From the NCBI GenBank assembly GCA_002729725.1, contig PBYS01000108.1:1-64000 (forward strand): a DNA stretch of 64,000 bases, in the 5' to 3' direction. The position numbers were made by a program, and so were the translations under genes. Positions 17,667-27,101 of the stretch are shown here, piece by piece. The notes beneath the pieces were generated by a model. It was not told the origin of the DNA, searched no databases, and worked only from the letters and a program-made list of their open reading frames with translations. Source of the DNA: Puniceicoccaceae bacterium. Lineage in GTDB: Bacteria > Verrucomicrobiota > Verrucomicrobiia > Opitutales > Coraliomargaritaceae. Position 1 is the stretch's first letter. Every line of letters begins with the position of its first letter.

Positions 17667-19235
17667 TTATTCCTCTAACTCTTCATTGCTAGTTTTCAGC
17701 GCATCTTTAACATAGATGCCCCAATGTTGGCTGGGGTGATAGTCCCAGCCAGAAAGCATACTAGGGCTTGCGAGTGGATGAAAGCACCATGCCGCCCAAT
17801 GCATTTGATTTTGTTCGAGCCAAGAGAAGGCTTTATTTGCCCATTCCTGGTTTTTTGCAGTCGCTTCTTTGTTTTCGGAGGACCAAGCGCCTAATTCTGT
17901 GATGAATATAGGCTTCTTTGTGGCTATTCGGCTCATACTTTCCATTTCTTCATCGTTATCAGGATATAAATGAAAGGAGTAGACGATGCCGTTCCCTTTT
18001 GGGTCTTTCAATGCGTTGTCCTTGAGTATTGTATCCAGAAGCTGTTTGCCGTTCATGGCATCTACAATGATCAGATTCTGGGCACCAGTGGCGCGAATGA
18101 CTTCGAGCATTCGCTGCATGTCGCTTTGCCATTGATCCCATTCGGAATAGGTCGCGGTATTAAAGACTTCAAAAATGACCGCTGGATTTTCCTTTAAGCG
18201 CTCTGCGGCTTCGGCCCAGAAATTGTAGTGTAATTCCACCGGGATCCCATTGTGATGCAGGTCGAGGATCATATAGACGTCTAGGCTGGCGCAAAGATTG
18301 GCGGCATCTTCGACCAGCTGTCTGTAGGCGGCACCTCCGTCTTTTTGATAGGGGCCTTTGCCAATCCAAAAAATATCTGAGACCGGTAGTCGAATGACAT
18401 TGGCATCCCATTTTTCAACGGCTGTTCTTATGGATTCGAAAATATGTTCCCCGTTGGAAACCCATTCCAGACTTGGCACGGAAAGTCCGCGCAAGGTGAC
18501 GATTTCGCCTTCTGGATTCAGTAACTTATTCTCAAATACTTTTAAGGCCCCAGGCATGTCCTCAATCGCTGGTGCTTCGATCTGTGGTTTGACCAGAGCG
18601 GCACGTCTTTCCTGATCCGCTAAGCGCTCTGCTTTTCGGATTCGAATACGTTCGATCAAGGGTTCCGCGGGGATGGGCACCAGCAGCAGATCATCGAATT
18701 CCAGAGTGCCCGATTTTACTTGAAACAGGGCGAGGATAATCTCTAGGGATTGGGCAGCTTCCGGGACCAGAAACTCCGTGTTCTTGGTGATCCATCCTTT
18801 GGAAGTGCGCTTGAAATAAGGAGGATTTGGGCTCGAGATCCGCTTTCCGTTGGCATCCAGAAAGTTGAAGATGATTCGTCCGTCATGCCATTGTTCTTTG
18901 CCTTTTTGAATGTTCTCGAAGCGGGCTCGGCAACTGAAGAAATACGCGTGGTGATTGGATGGAATCGGCACATTACGCTTGAGGGCAATGAGCTCGTCCG
19001 GTTTGCGGTAAGATAATCGGAGAAATGAATTGCCGTTTTCCTCTTCGACCATGGAAGCCCCATCAACCATGGGCCAGCCGTCCGGCCAGCCATCGCCATC
19101 CGAGTCATCACTGAAGGATCCATTGATTTCAACAACCTCTGTCTCATGGATTGTCAGCATCTGAGCCGAAATCGTGCTTGCGAGAAACCAGAGTAGGGCG
19201 GCACTGAGTAACTCAAATTTAATGAGGCGTTTCAT
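17667..19235 (-). CDS. Secreted GH5-like protein lacking the acid/base glutamate (GH5 copy 2)
   Basis: The 522-residue protein has a signal peptide (1-24), a binding module at about 38-188 (DDSDGDGWPDGWP... WHDGRIIFNF... LEFDDLLLVP) and a GH5 barrel from about 230. The strand that in the paralogues reads LFDLMNEPH reads IFEVFNTAT here (N359-T360-A361), so the catalytic acid/base Glu is replaced by Thr; the nucleophile E447 (FITELGAW) is kept. The protein may be a binding protein, a non-hydrolytic relic, or use an altered mechanism. It is the last gene of the minus-strand run 26604-17667, 46 bases after its upstream neighbour. Confidence 0.85.
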   Translation of the reverse strand: MKRLIKFELLSAALLWFLASTISAQMLTIHETEVVEINGSFSDDSDGDGWPDGWPMVDGASMVEEENGNSFLRLSYRKPDELIALKRNVPIPSNHHAYFFSCRARFENIQKGKEQWHDGRIIFNFLDANGKRISSPNPPYFKRTSKGWITKNTEFLVPEAAQSLEIILALFQVKSGTLEFDDLLLVPIPAEPLIERIRIRKAERLADQERRAALVKPQIEAPAIEDMPGALKVFENKLLNPEGEIVTLRGLSVPSLEWVSNGEHIFESIRTAVEKWDANVIRLPVSDIFWIGKGPYQKDGGAAYRQLVEDAANLCASLDVYMILDLHHNGIPVELHYNFWAEAAERLKENPAVIFEVFNTATYSEWDQWQSDMQRMLEVIRATGAQNLIIVDAMNGKQLLDTILKDNALKDPKGNGIVYSFHLYPDNDEEMESMSRIATKKPIFITELGAWSSENKEATAKNQEWANKAFSWLEQNQMHWAAWCFHPLASPSMLSGWDYHPSQHWGIYVKDALKTSNEELEE

Positions 19236-19281
19236 GTTGCTGATCTACATATAGGGATTGCCAAAGGATTTGAAGTTTCAA

Positions 19282-20949
19282 TTAGACCTGCGTGAGTGAA
19301 TGACGAATCTCTCTGACCGAATCCGCCAAGCCCGGGTTTCTAGGGTGCTCCGGCATCGACCAGTAATCGTCCTTGTAGAGCGTCGAGGCCAGTGGGTAGG
19401 TGAACACACTTTGATAGGATTGATATGCCTTGTCGTAATCCTCTAGGGCAGTGATCAGCTTGTCATTTTTCACATCGCTGCCCATTCGGTTTATGTAGCC
19501 AAGCGCCATGACTTCCCAGCCAGCGGCCACCAGTGTAAACAAGGCTTTGCCGTATTCGATGGAGCTGGTGATGAAGCTTTGCAAGTCGCTGTCACGGAAC
19601 TTGATTTCAGCAAATATGGCTGCGACTTTATTCCAGATTTGCACCGACTCTTGTTTTTCTCGCAGGGCTTGGTCGAAGCCATTCGTTTTATAGAGATATT
19701 CGAAAACAGGTTTGAGTTGATCGAGTCCACCTAAGTGATCATCCCGCATCCAGTTATTCGATGGGAGGCTGAAGAGGTTGCGCTGCGTATCGAAGGATTC
19801 GCAGTAGTGTCCCTTGAGGTTGGCTTCGGAGGCCATGAGTGCACATTGACGGAACTTTGTGGCATCTTCATCGGACAGGCCCATTTCCGCTCGGGCAAAT
19901 TGTAGGAAAATGGATTCCTCGCTTCGTTGCGGAGCGTTGAACCAGTGGCTAATGACATAAGTGTTCAGTCGTGGCCAAAACTCATTTGGAATGTAAGGGC
20001 CATACCAGCCGCCGCCGCGTGACCATGTATAAAGTCCTTGGATGAGGGGATGGTTTTGGATGGATGACAGACTTTGTCCCTCACCGTGCTCCACAAATCC
20101 GTTGATGAGATCATTCATCACATAGCTTGGGTAGGCACCTTTACCTTCGTATTCACGCTGGCATTGCACTTCTACAATTTGTTCGTGTTTGCCGACGGTG
20201 AGGCAGGGGTTGAAATCGACCCAGCGCCAGAAATCAAGAGCGGTATGTTTGATTGAGAAAAGCAGTTGCTCGTGTGGCTCAACTTGGTTTGTGAGCTCCA
20301 GATAGATGTCTTTGCTCGCATGAAAACGGGTGGGGTGGCAGTCCCAGGTGCGAAAAATGACATCACGCTGATGACGCACGCAGATGTTTTCGCGTAAAAA
20401 GTTCAGTAGAATGACAAATTGTTCCTTCTCTGCATCCGACATCTGAGAGGCTTCGCAGGGGACGGCACCGTTTCCGGTATGGAAAGGAGTGTCATAAAGA
20501 TAGGTTTCACCTACTCGAATGATGACGCCATCGACTTCGGGGAAGCGTTGAAACATCTCATCAAAAAGCACTTGGTGCACTTCCAAGGTTTTTTCGCGCT
20601 TCAGTGAGATCTTCCCGGTTTCGGGATCACAGATTTCATCCTTTAGGCTTTCGACGAGCTGCTTCGGCAGGACGAAGAGGTCGAGGTGGTAATGGATCTT
20701 CAATCCGGCCTCCTTGGCCGCTCGGATTTCGCCTTCGATGCGTTTTGTATTCTTATCGAGCCAGTCGCCGGCTTCGCTTCCTTGAGGAAAGCAATCGAGA
20801 CCCAATGCGTCGAAAGTCATAATGGTATTCAAGTGTTTGAAGACCTGTCCATTATAGCCTAAGTCTGCGAGCACACTAGGACTGCGGAAGTCCGTTTTGA
20901 ATGGAGCTTCACCCGGGTTTTCGTGAACCATGTCTAAGATGTATTTCAT
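19282..20949 (-). CDS. Cytoplasmic protein of unknown family, possibly a TIM-barrel glycosidase
   Basis: The 555-residue product starts MKYILDMVHENPGEAPFKT and has no signal peptide or membrane span. The first 350 residues alternate hydrophobic strands and helices like a TIM barrel: HYHLDLFVLP, VDGVIIRVGETYLYD, VIFRTWDCHPTRFH, LLFSIKHTALDFWRW, QGLYTWSRGGGWYGPYIPNEFW. The last 200 residues are helical. Its place between GH130 and GH5 in one run suggests action on an imported oligosaccharide. The acidic residues in VGETYLYD and TWDCH are possible catalytic sites, but I cannot match it to a named family. The spacing to GH130 is 146 bases. Confidence 0.55.
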   Translation of the reverse strand: MKYILDMVHENPGEAPFKTDFRSPSVLADLGYNGQVFKHLNTIMTFDALGLDCFPQGSEAGDWLDKNTKRIEGEIRAAKEAGLKIHYHLDLFVLPKQLVESLKDEICDPETGKISLKREKTLEVHQVLFDEMFQRFPEVDGVIIRVGETYLYDTPFHTGNGAVPCEASQMSDAEKEQFVILLNFLRENICVRHQRDVIFRTWDCHPTRFHASKDIYLELTNQVEPHEQLLFSIKHTALDFWRWVDFNPCLTVGKHEQIVEVQCQREYEGKGAYPSYVMNDLINGFVEHGEGQSLSSIQNHPLIQGLYTWSRGGGWYGPYIPNEFWPRLNTYVISHWFNAPQRSEESIFLQFARAEMGLSDEDATKFRQCALMASEANLKGHYCESFDTQRNLFSLPSNNWMRDDHLGGLDQLKPVFEYLYKTNGFDQALREKQESVQIWNKVAAIFAEIKFRDSDLQSFITSSIEYGKALFTLVAAGWEVMALGYINRMGSDVKNDKLITALEDYDKAYQSYQSVFTYPLASTLYKDDYWSMPEHPRNPGLADSVREIRHSLTQV

Positions 20950-21095
20950 ATAAATTCTCTTTTCTGTTCAAGCCGGGTGTGCTTGCTGCTGGGAGTTATT
21001 CAAATATTCAGGGATTTGGGAGGGATAAATCACGCAGTTGACGCTTTGGATTCACGGTAACTGCGTGCATGTGCTCGATATAGGCTTCGCGATTC

Positions 21096-22115
21096 TTAGA
21101 AGAGTTCGATCGAGTTTAAAAGGTCTTCTAGTTTGCCTTCGGCCAGTGCGACCACGGTGTCGGCGGCGCCGTAATACATTTTAACAGTTCCGTCGTCTTC
21201 GAGAAGAAAGCCGCCCGGGAAGATGACACCTCCGCGGAAGCCTTCGAGTTCGTAGTCGGTTTCAGCACGGAGAAGTGGCTCCCGGCATATGCCAATGACT
21301 TTGTTCGGGTTTTCCAGATCGAGTAGCATAAGCCCAGCAATATATTCCTTGACCCAGGGATGTGGGCTCCAGGCGTTGAGCGGCTTGTCATGATTGATTT
21401 CGACCGCGTGGAAAGTGGTTAGCCAGCCCATCTCCGTTTTGATCGGAGGCGCGCCCGGGCCGATTTTGGCATTGGCAAATGGGACTTCTTCCGAGGCAAG
21501 CAACAGGCGGTGATCACCCCATTCGGTGCCATTGGATGAACTGCTCATCCATATATCAAAGGACTCCTTGCCGCCGTTGAAGTAGAGTGGGAAGGGGCGG
21601 TCCAGACGGATCAGCTTTCCGTTCACTCGCTCGGGAAAGAGGACCATGTTACGGTTTTCAGGCAAAGAGATATGAAGCATCTCCCAAGAGCGGAGATTTG
21701 GATCGCTGGTCTTGGCGATGCCACCACGCACGCCGTGTTGTGTGTCGAAAGCGAAGCAGAAGTATGCTTCCTGGTCGATCACGGTGATGCGAGGATCATA
21801 GACGCGGACGATTTCTTCGTTACCGAAGCGCGCTTCGTATTGATCTTTCAACCACAGGCGGATCGTGTCGCGGTCAAAGACCGGTTCTTCTTCAATCTCC
21901 CAAGCGTAGCCGTCTTGACTGCGGGCGAGACCGACACGGGTAAGGCTCGGGATCGGGTCGTCTTTCGGGCCGGAGTCGGTGCGGAAGAGCATTACGTATT
22001 CTCCGTTCCATTTGCAGATACCGGCATTAAAGACGGACATGCAGTCCCAAGGAATGTCGGAATCCTGAAGGATCGGGTTTTGGCTGTAGCGTTGAAGCAG
22101 TGGTTTTGTAGTCAT
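21096..22115 (-). CDS. GH130 beta-mannoside phosphorylase or related enzyme (copy 1)
   Basis: The 339-residue protein has the GH130 five-bladed propeller features: DDIPWDCMSVFNAG-like opening (SDIPWDCMSVFNAGICKW), VGLARSQDG, VYDPRITVIDQEAYFCF (D107 is the likely general acid), RLDRPF, GAPPIKTEMGWLTTFHAV and GGVIFPGGFLLEDDGTVKMYYGAADT. GH130 enzymes mostly phosphorolyse beta-1,4- or beta-1,2-mannosidic bonds to give mannose 1-phosphate; some are hydrolases. With no signal peptide, it would act on imported disaccharides or short oligosaccharides. It is close in sequence to the 42721 gene. A (GGT)12 run lies 19 bases upstream of the start. Confidence 0.9.
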   Translation of the reverse strand: MTTKPLLQRYSQNPILQDSDIPWDCMSVFNAGICKWNGEYVMLFRTDSGPKDDPIPSLTRVGLARSQDGYAWEIEEEPVFDRDTIRLWLKDQYEARFGNEEIVRVYDPRITVIDQEAYFCFAFDTQHGVRGGIAKTSDPNLRSWEMLHISLPENRNMVLFPERVNGKLIRLDRPFPLYFNGGKESFDIWMSSSSNGTEWGDHRLLLASEEVPFANAKIGPGAPPIKTEMGWLTTFHAVEINHDKPLNAWSPHPWVKEYIAGLMLLDLENPNKVIGICREPLLRAETDYELEGFRGGVIFPGGFLLEDDGTVKMYYGAADTVVALAEGKLEDLLNSIELF

Positions 22116-22134
22116 GGTTGAGTGGTTCGATCAA

Positions 22135-22170
22135 GGTGGTGGTGGTGGTGGTGGTGGTGGTGGTGGTGGT
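22135..22170. repeat. Trinucleotide microsatellite (GGT)12
   Basis: Twelve uninterrupted GGT units lie 19 bases upstream of the GH130 start (ACC units on its coding strand), in the 78-base gap between the secreted partner gene and GH130. Slippage would change the length of the leader in steps of three. An effect on expression is inference. Confidence 0.95.
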
Positions 22171-22193
22171 GCGTTCGATGTAGCGCAGCCTAC

Positions 22194-22952
22194 TTAGTCG
22201 GTATAGGTGAGCCAGAAGATGCCGGGCTCCGGTTCACCCAAATCCCTTAATTCTGCTTCGGTGTAAGTGTGTCGCATGCCGCTGGGAGAGTAGACCAGGA
22301 TACCGGTGATGCGCTCTTCGGGGCGAATGATCATCATGTTGTTGTAGCGCAGCTTCCAATCATCTTCGTTGTTTCTTGTGGCAATTTTATAGATGAGCCG
22401 ATTTCGTGTGTCTGTGTCGGGTTCAATGATCTCTTCTCCGCCAGCAGCGATCGCAACGCGTTGTTCTCCAAATTGAGCAACGACCGGATTGTTATTCAGA
22501 TTCAGAATACGTATGGACTTTGGTGGGAATTCCTCGGGATTGCTGTTGTAAAATCTCGTTGCATACGAAGGTATGGTGGATTCTGGAAATTTCGAAGGTC
22601 TCGGGGCGATAACCGCCAGTGAGCTGACTGTATTTATTGGAGGGCTCACCGTTGTTACTTTGATTCGTATCGCTTTACCGCTTTCAGTTAATTGGTCTGG
22701 GAACTCCTTATAGATTTCGATCTCATCACTTGCCCTAGCTTTGATCGGCTTACTGATTGCGTAGGGGCGCGTGCTTAGATTCTGAAAATCTTCATCCACT
22801 TTGAGGTAGTACAGGCCTGGGCTTTCATCGAGGAAGAGGAAGCGCAAATTTGTGTGAGGCTGCTGATTGGATTGTGCCTGCAGTGTCAAGTTGAGCGCAC
22901 TTAGTAGGCAGAGCGCTGTAAGCAATGGCTTGGTGAATCGTAATGTTTTCAT
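22194..22952 (-). CDS. Secreted partner of the cassette A protein (copy 1), function unknown
   Basis: The 252-residue protein has a signal peptide (1-26) and a beta-rich body: NLRFLFLDESPGLYYLKVDEDFQNLS, IRILNLNNNPVVAQFGEQRVAI, ILVYSPSGMRHTYTEAELRDLGEPEPGIFWLTYTD. It starts 4 bases after the cassette A stop codon, and the paralogue at 37962 sits in the same place after the second cassette A gene, so the two proteins very likely work together in one surface assembly. The GMRHTYTE motif and the Pro-Glu-Pro-Gly tail are kept in both copies. I know no function for this family. Confidence 0.75.
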   Translation of the reverse strand: MKTLRFTKPLLTALCLLSALNLTLQAQSNQQPHTNLRFLFLDESPGLYYLKVDEDFQNLSTRPYAISKPIKARASDEIEIYKEFPDQLTESGKAIRIKVTTVSPPINTVSSLAVIAPRPSKFPESTIPSYATRFYNSNPEEFPPKSIRILNLNNNPVVAQFGEQRVAIAAGGEEIIEPDTDTRNRLIYKIATRNNEDDWKLRYNNMMIIRPEERITGILVYSPSGMRHTYTEAELRDLGEPEPGIFWLTYTD

Positions 22953-22956
22953 GGTC

Positions 22957-25900
22957 TCAAATTTCTTCGGGTTCTAACCAGCGGAAGTTAACGATCTGAT
23001 AGCTTCGACCGAATTGGATATTTGTTGGATCGGTGGCATCGTCGGTTGGGAGGTCGCTGTTGGGGTTTACATAATCAGGAATGCGTTGAACAACAGCTTC
23101 GCACCAGGCGCGTCCGATGACTTCTTGGGTGAGTGGGTCACGTGTGTCGCCGTAGCTTCGGATGGTAAATGTATCAGAGCGGCCAGCGAGGGTCGCACCG
23201 AGTTTGGAGAGAAAATCGCCCTGGAGTAGATAGCCTGGGAAGCCTGCGACTCCTGCATCGAGGACATAGTCTGAGTCGAGCATTCTAAACTCACTATTCA
23301 CGCGAGAAGTCGTTTGATAGTCCTCGGCTAGATTAGTTACCTTATTGACAGTTTTATCGATTGCAGCCTGTAAAGCGCCGCTTAGGCCGAGTCCGTATTG
23401 GGTGTCATCCTCTCTACGCACGAGGCGTCGGTTGACGAATTCCGCCATGGAGAGGAAGGGGCCTCGAAGCCGAACCTGAAGGACGATTTCTTCGGCTAGT
23501 TCCTGAATCTCATTGGGAGTTAGATTTCGAATACCATTCCAGGCATTCTCTGTATTTCCTGCCGCGGACCCGGCGGCTGTACCAGCTTGGAAGAGCGTTC
23601 TTGCAAAAGGCGCTGTCAGATTTTCGGGAGCGGTTTCACTGCCGATTTCAACATCACGCAAACTGGATATGACTGCTTTCCACGCGTCGATGGAAGTGGA
23701 ATTGATATTGAAGGCTCCGTCGATCAACAGATTTTCGGCAGCTTTCCGGCTATTTGCCGATTCCTCGGCTGCGCCATTGCCGCGGAATGCTTCAGTATTA
23801 TCATAAGTGACCTCAGATTCTTCCCGGAAAGGCACCAGCCGGCTATTGTCAAGTGTATCCGTGCTGAAATCAAAGCTTCCGCTTTGTGGGTAGGTCGAAA
23901 AGTAAAAACGATCCCAGAGTATTTGATTAAAAATGTAAGATCCGTCGTAGTTTCTAGAGGTTTCCGATGTACTTTCGGCGAGTAGGTGGCGAGAGACATA
24001 GGGGTGTGGGTATGAGTTACTGATGGAGTAGTTGCTTTGCCAGCCGCTGGTGGTTGCGGTCGATTCGTAGATCCCCGAGCGCCACCAAGTACCATTCACG
24101 TGTCCTGTGGTGTTGAAATGTTGTAGCTGGCCTAGCGAGCTGATTTTGTGATCGGGGCGTGGGATATCATAAAGGTAATTATTGAAGCCGACCAAAGAGG
24201 AAGTTCCAGGGCCACCGATACTAGCTGGAGCCTGGCTTTGGGAGGGACCCTCTCCGAAGTTTAGCAAGCCCCATCGTACAGTATTCAAGTCTTCGGGGAG
24301 AGTGACATCGGGCCGGAACATGAGATTGGCTTGAAGGAATTTATTGAAGCTGGTATCACCATCGGCACTGGCGTAGTTTTTGAAATGTGTATAGCCCCAC
24401 TCCAGTAGGTGTTTTCCTCCCAGTGACCCTTGGTAGCGGGCAAAGAATGAGCGATAATTTGCCTGCATGAAGGGGGCTTGTTGTGGGAGTAGTGCTTCAG
24501 GCTCGTCGTCTGTGGGGGCGTCATATAATGTGAGTATGATGCCGCCTCCGAGTTTTTGCCCAACGCTATCAGTTGGTTCGGTGACAAAGCCTTTTCGATC
24601 ACCGCCCGCTGAAGTGGGGAGGCCGTAGATGTTGTGGATATGGCGTTGAGAACCTGTGAGAGAGCTATCGTCCAGGTACAAATAAGCCTCCAGTGTTTGA
24701 TCGCTATTGGTGAAGAGCGCGACGTGTGTTTGGGTGGCTGGGATAGTGACGCTTTGGGTCCAACTAAGGGAGGTGACGGGATCAAAGCCTTCATTGACCA
24801 TCAAATATCTAGGCTTGCTGGAAGCGTTGTCGGCAACGCTTCTAGTGTTCACCGGGATGGATTCGGATGCGCCGTTATAGCCCGGCTGCGTTATATCAAG
24901 CGAAAAAATCTGAGCTTCACCGGCAGCCATGCCTTCGGATTGAAGGATGAAGTGTCGGTTGCGCATCTTCAGTGTGGCTTCCAGTTGGTCAGAGCTTGAT
25001 GAATACTCTGGGTCCGATCCTGAGTAAGTGCCAAACCAGAGGCTAATGCTATCAAGTTTTCCATCGTAGTTGAATTGGTAATCCGCCGGAGCGAGTGGCA
25101 CGTTATAAGGGTTGGCGATGGTCACCTGTGGAATGGCGCTGACTCTCAAGTCCCAAATCTTGTCGGCTCCAGAATCGGTTACGGCCAACACGTCGATTTT
25201 ATAAAAGACTTTGATTCCGGTCATGATGGGGACGATCCCATGTTGGGTGCTTCGATGAAGTGTGGGAATTGCTTCGAGCTCTCCGGATACAGAATTGGTT
25301 TGAAATACACCGGACGGGCTGTCGGAAAAGAGGTTTCCCATATTGTAGAAGGACCAGAGTTGCTCCCAAGTAGCGCTTAATCGAAGCATACCGTTTGTGG
25401 GGTCTTCAAAGTTGCTGGGGATTTCGCCGTAAGCGCTGGCATCATCTGTGATGATACGATTGTAGACGCTTAGATTATCGAGGATATCCACACTATATGC
25501 GGCGTTCATCGCAGTGCGGAAATTTGTCTGAGTGGGCTGCCCGAGGATGTAGCTTAAATCTCTTTTTAAGCCTCCATTTTGCATATCCGCTAGCACACCA
25601 TGTGACCAGAGTGTGAGGTCGTGGTAGTATTCTTGCGTGCTGTCGGTCCAAGTGTTGTCATCCTTCAGATTTGTCCATTGTTGCTGGGAGGCCACTCGCT
25701 CGAGAGTAGGGGCGTTGATTGGATACATACCCAGACCATCGCTGCTGATTTGGCCACTGGCATCGCTGGCAAGTGTTTCGATGGAAATGCGCTGCGCGAT
25801 CGCCTGGCGCTTCCGAGTTGCCAAGTCAGAGCTGTCATCGGCGTATGGGGCGACTAGATTGACTTTGGCCTTGGTCCCCTCGTCACCGACCCACCATGCG

Positions 25901-26604
25901 TAGCCATCGTTGCCGGAATTGGTGTTCTCAATTTCGACGACGGGTGCCGTGACGACTCTGTCCAAGTCATCTGCCGTTTCAACGCCCGCACTGTTCTTGA
26001 CTAGGATGGTGTAGGCATTGCCGTTGCTGTCGTAAAAAACATCCCCCGGGGTGCTACTGGTTGTGAGCCCGTTGATATTGTTTGTCGGATGGATCTCGTT
26101 CGGTGAGTTGAGGTGGCCACTGACTAGCCAGCCTTCCAGAATTGGAGTTGGGTTATGGGCGGACGGTTGCTCCGGGTTGAAGTTGCTGGTCTTCCCGTTT
26201 CTCCATGAGCCGGTCCAGTGGCGGTTGCGATTTGCCTTCCAGTAAGTGTTTAAGTCGCCCTCGATTTCGTTTCCGGTGGATGTTGACGCTACCGTGATAG
26301 TGTCGGGAATGATGATGTCGGCGTTGGCGGTGGTGCGTTGGTCGAGACCTGTTGTCTTTTGTAGTGTGCCAAGTGCAATCTGCAGTCCAAGTAAGGCATT
26401 TTGTTTAGCCTTTAGTCGAGTTATGACGTTCTCTGAGGCTCTGATTTCCACTTGGGTCAGAGTGCTGATCGATAGAAGCAGGAGTACGACGAGAGCTGTC
26501 AGGCTGAGCGCGATAATAAGTACAAATCCGCTACGATTCCTCTCTGCCTGTCTAGTGGGGCGGAGTATGGTCGGATCGTTCGGAATGTGGTTTGCGGGTG
26601 GCAT
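22957..26604 (-). CDS. Verru_Chthon cassette A-like pseudopilin-type surface protein (copy 1)
   Basis: The 1215-residue product has a type IV pilin/GspK-like N-terminus: a basic leader, GFVLIIALSLTALVVLLLLSISTLTQVEIRAS at about 26-56, then RLKAKQNALLGLQIALGTLQ. The long extracellular part carries WTGSWRN, YAWWVGDEGTKAKVNL, HGVLADMQNGGLKRDLSYILG, and near the end RAWCEAVVQRIPDYVNP, which matches what I know of the Verru_Chthon cassette protein A family of Verrucomicrobiota. These are thought to be exported through a type II/IV pilus-like system. The gene leads the run that continues with its secreted partner, GH130 and GH5, tying the surface structure to carbohydrate use. A paralogue at 34433 carries an in-frame stop. 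Confidence 0.8.
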   Translation of the reverse strand: MPPANHIPNDPTILRPTRQAERNRSGFVLIIALSLTALVVLLLLSISTLTQVEIRASENVITRLKAKQNALLGLQIALGTLQKTTGLDQRTTANADIIIPDTITVASTSTGNEIEGDLNTYWKANRNRHWTGSWRNGKTSNFNPEQPSAHNPTPILEGWLVSGHLNSPNEIHPTNNINGLTTSSTPGDVFYDSNGNAYTILVKNSAGVETADDLDRVVTAPVVEIENTNSGNDGYAWWVGDEGTKAKVNLVAPYADDSSDLATRKRQAIAQRISIETLASDASGQISSDGLGMYPINAPTLERVASQQQWTNLKDDNTWTDSTQEYYHDLTLWSHGVLADMQNGGLKRDLSYILGQPTQTNFRTAMNAAYSVDILDNLSVYNRIITDDASAYGEIPSNFEDPTNGMLRLSATWEQLWSFYNMGNLFSDSPSGVFQTNSVSGELEAIPTLHRSTQHGIVPIMTGIKVFYKIDVLAVTDSGADKIWDLRVSAIPQVTIANPYNVPLAPADYQFNYDGKLDSISLWFGTYSGSDPEYSSSSDQLEATLKMRNRHFILQSEGMAAGEAQIFSLDITQPGYNGASESIPVNTRSVADNASSKPRYLMVNEGFDPVTSLSWTQSVTIPATQTHVALFTNSDQTLEAYLYLDDSSLTGSQRHIHNIYGLPTSAGGDRKGFVTEPTDSVGQKLGGGIILTLYDAPTDDEPEALLPQQAPFMQANYRSFFARYQGSLGGKHLLEWGYTHFKNYASADGDTSFNKFLQANLMFRPDVTLPEDLNTVRWGLLNFGEGPSQSQAPASIGGPGTSSLVGFNNYLYDIPRPDHKISSLGQLQHFNTTGHVNGTWWRSGIYESTATTSGWQSNYSISNSYPHPYVSRHLLAESTSETSRNYDGSYIFNQILWDRFYFSTYPQSGSFDFSTDTLDNSRLVPFREESEVTYDNTEAFRGNGAAEESANSRKAAENLLIDGAFNINSTSIDAWKAVISSLRDVEIGSETAPENLTAPFARTLFQAGTAAGSAAGNTENAWNGIRNLTPNEIQELAEEIVLQVRLRGPFLSMAEFVNRRLVRREDDTQYGLGLSGALQAAIDKTVNKVTNLAEDYQTTSRVNSEFRMLDSDYVLDAGVAGFPGYLLQGDFLSKLGATLAGRSDTFTIRSYGDTRDPLTQEVIGRAWCEAVVQRIPDYVNPNSDLPTDDATDPTNIQFGRSYQIVNFRWLEPEEI

Positions 26605-27101
26605 GGTTCACGTGTCTGGGAATGATTCACGAAATGCAAATGGCATGTCCTGAGTGTGTGGTGGGCCTGATTAATCAAAAAGGCTGTGTGTCGTGATGTC
26701 TGGAGAGGGGAGGATTTGTGGGGATGAAGTTTGGTTCGCTGATTCTGTAGGATATGTCAATAGGTATAGCAATTAACAAGCAATATTTTATATATACTTT
26801 AATTTCGTAGATTATACCTGCTTCCCTTCTAGAGGTCAATTTCGATGGGAACATTGCATTATAACCTTATTTATAGGTTATACAGTAGAGCGGAGTGACT
26901 GGATCCGTTAAATTTATTAAGAATAGCAAAATGCTATAATTTAATTGCATGTCTGCGGGGATTCCTCTAGCTATGTCTCGTAATGACTTAAAAGAAATCG
27001 CTGCGTGACCTTTAGAAAGCTCTGCCTTCCTTAATATTGATATTCGGGGCTTGTGGAGGTCAGGTCAGGCATCACCTGTTTCCTTAAACCAACTCAAAAT
27101 T
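26605..27101. other. Divergent promoter region with GntR-type sites
   Basis: This 497-base gap between the minus-strand cassette A run and the plus-strand CBM/GH92 genes has no gene I can support. It is AT-rich at 26755-27000 and holds a TATAGCAAT half-site (26765-26773) and a palindrome with TGCTATAA (26923-26939), both related to the inverted repeat in front of the GntR gene at 30987. It probably holds promoters for both directions. Confidence 0.55.
26923..26937. promoter_or_regulatory. GntR-type operator-like palindrome ATAGCA-AAA-TGCTAT
   Basis: A perfect 6-3-6 inverted repeat with the same TATAGCA/TGCTATA half-sites as the 10-6-10 repeat at 30992-31017, but with a shorter spacer. Its position between divergent operons and near the GntR gene suggests control of one or both. 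Binding is inference. Confidence 0.45.

Noticed and set aside
21672..22121. Plus-strand frame opposite GH130, similar to one opposite the second GH130 gene
   Set aside because: The similarity follows from the two GH130 genes being paralogues; no independent coding evidence.
22135..22170. CRISPR or other array at the GGT run
   Set aside because: It is a simple trinucleotide run without spacers; no CRISPR-like repeat pattern was seen anywhere in the window.
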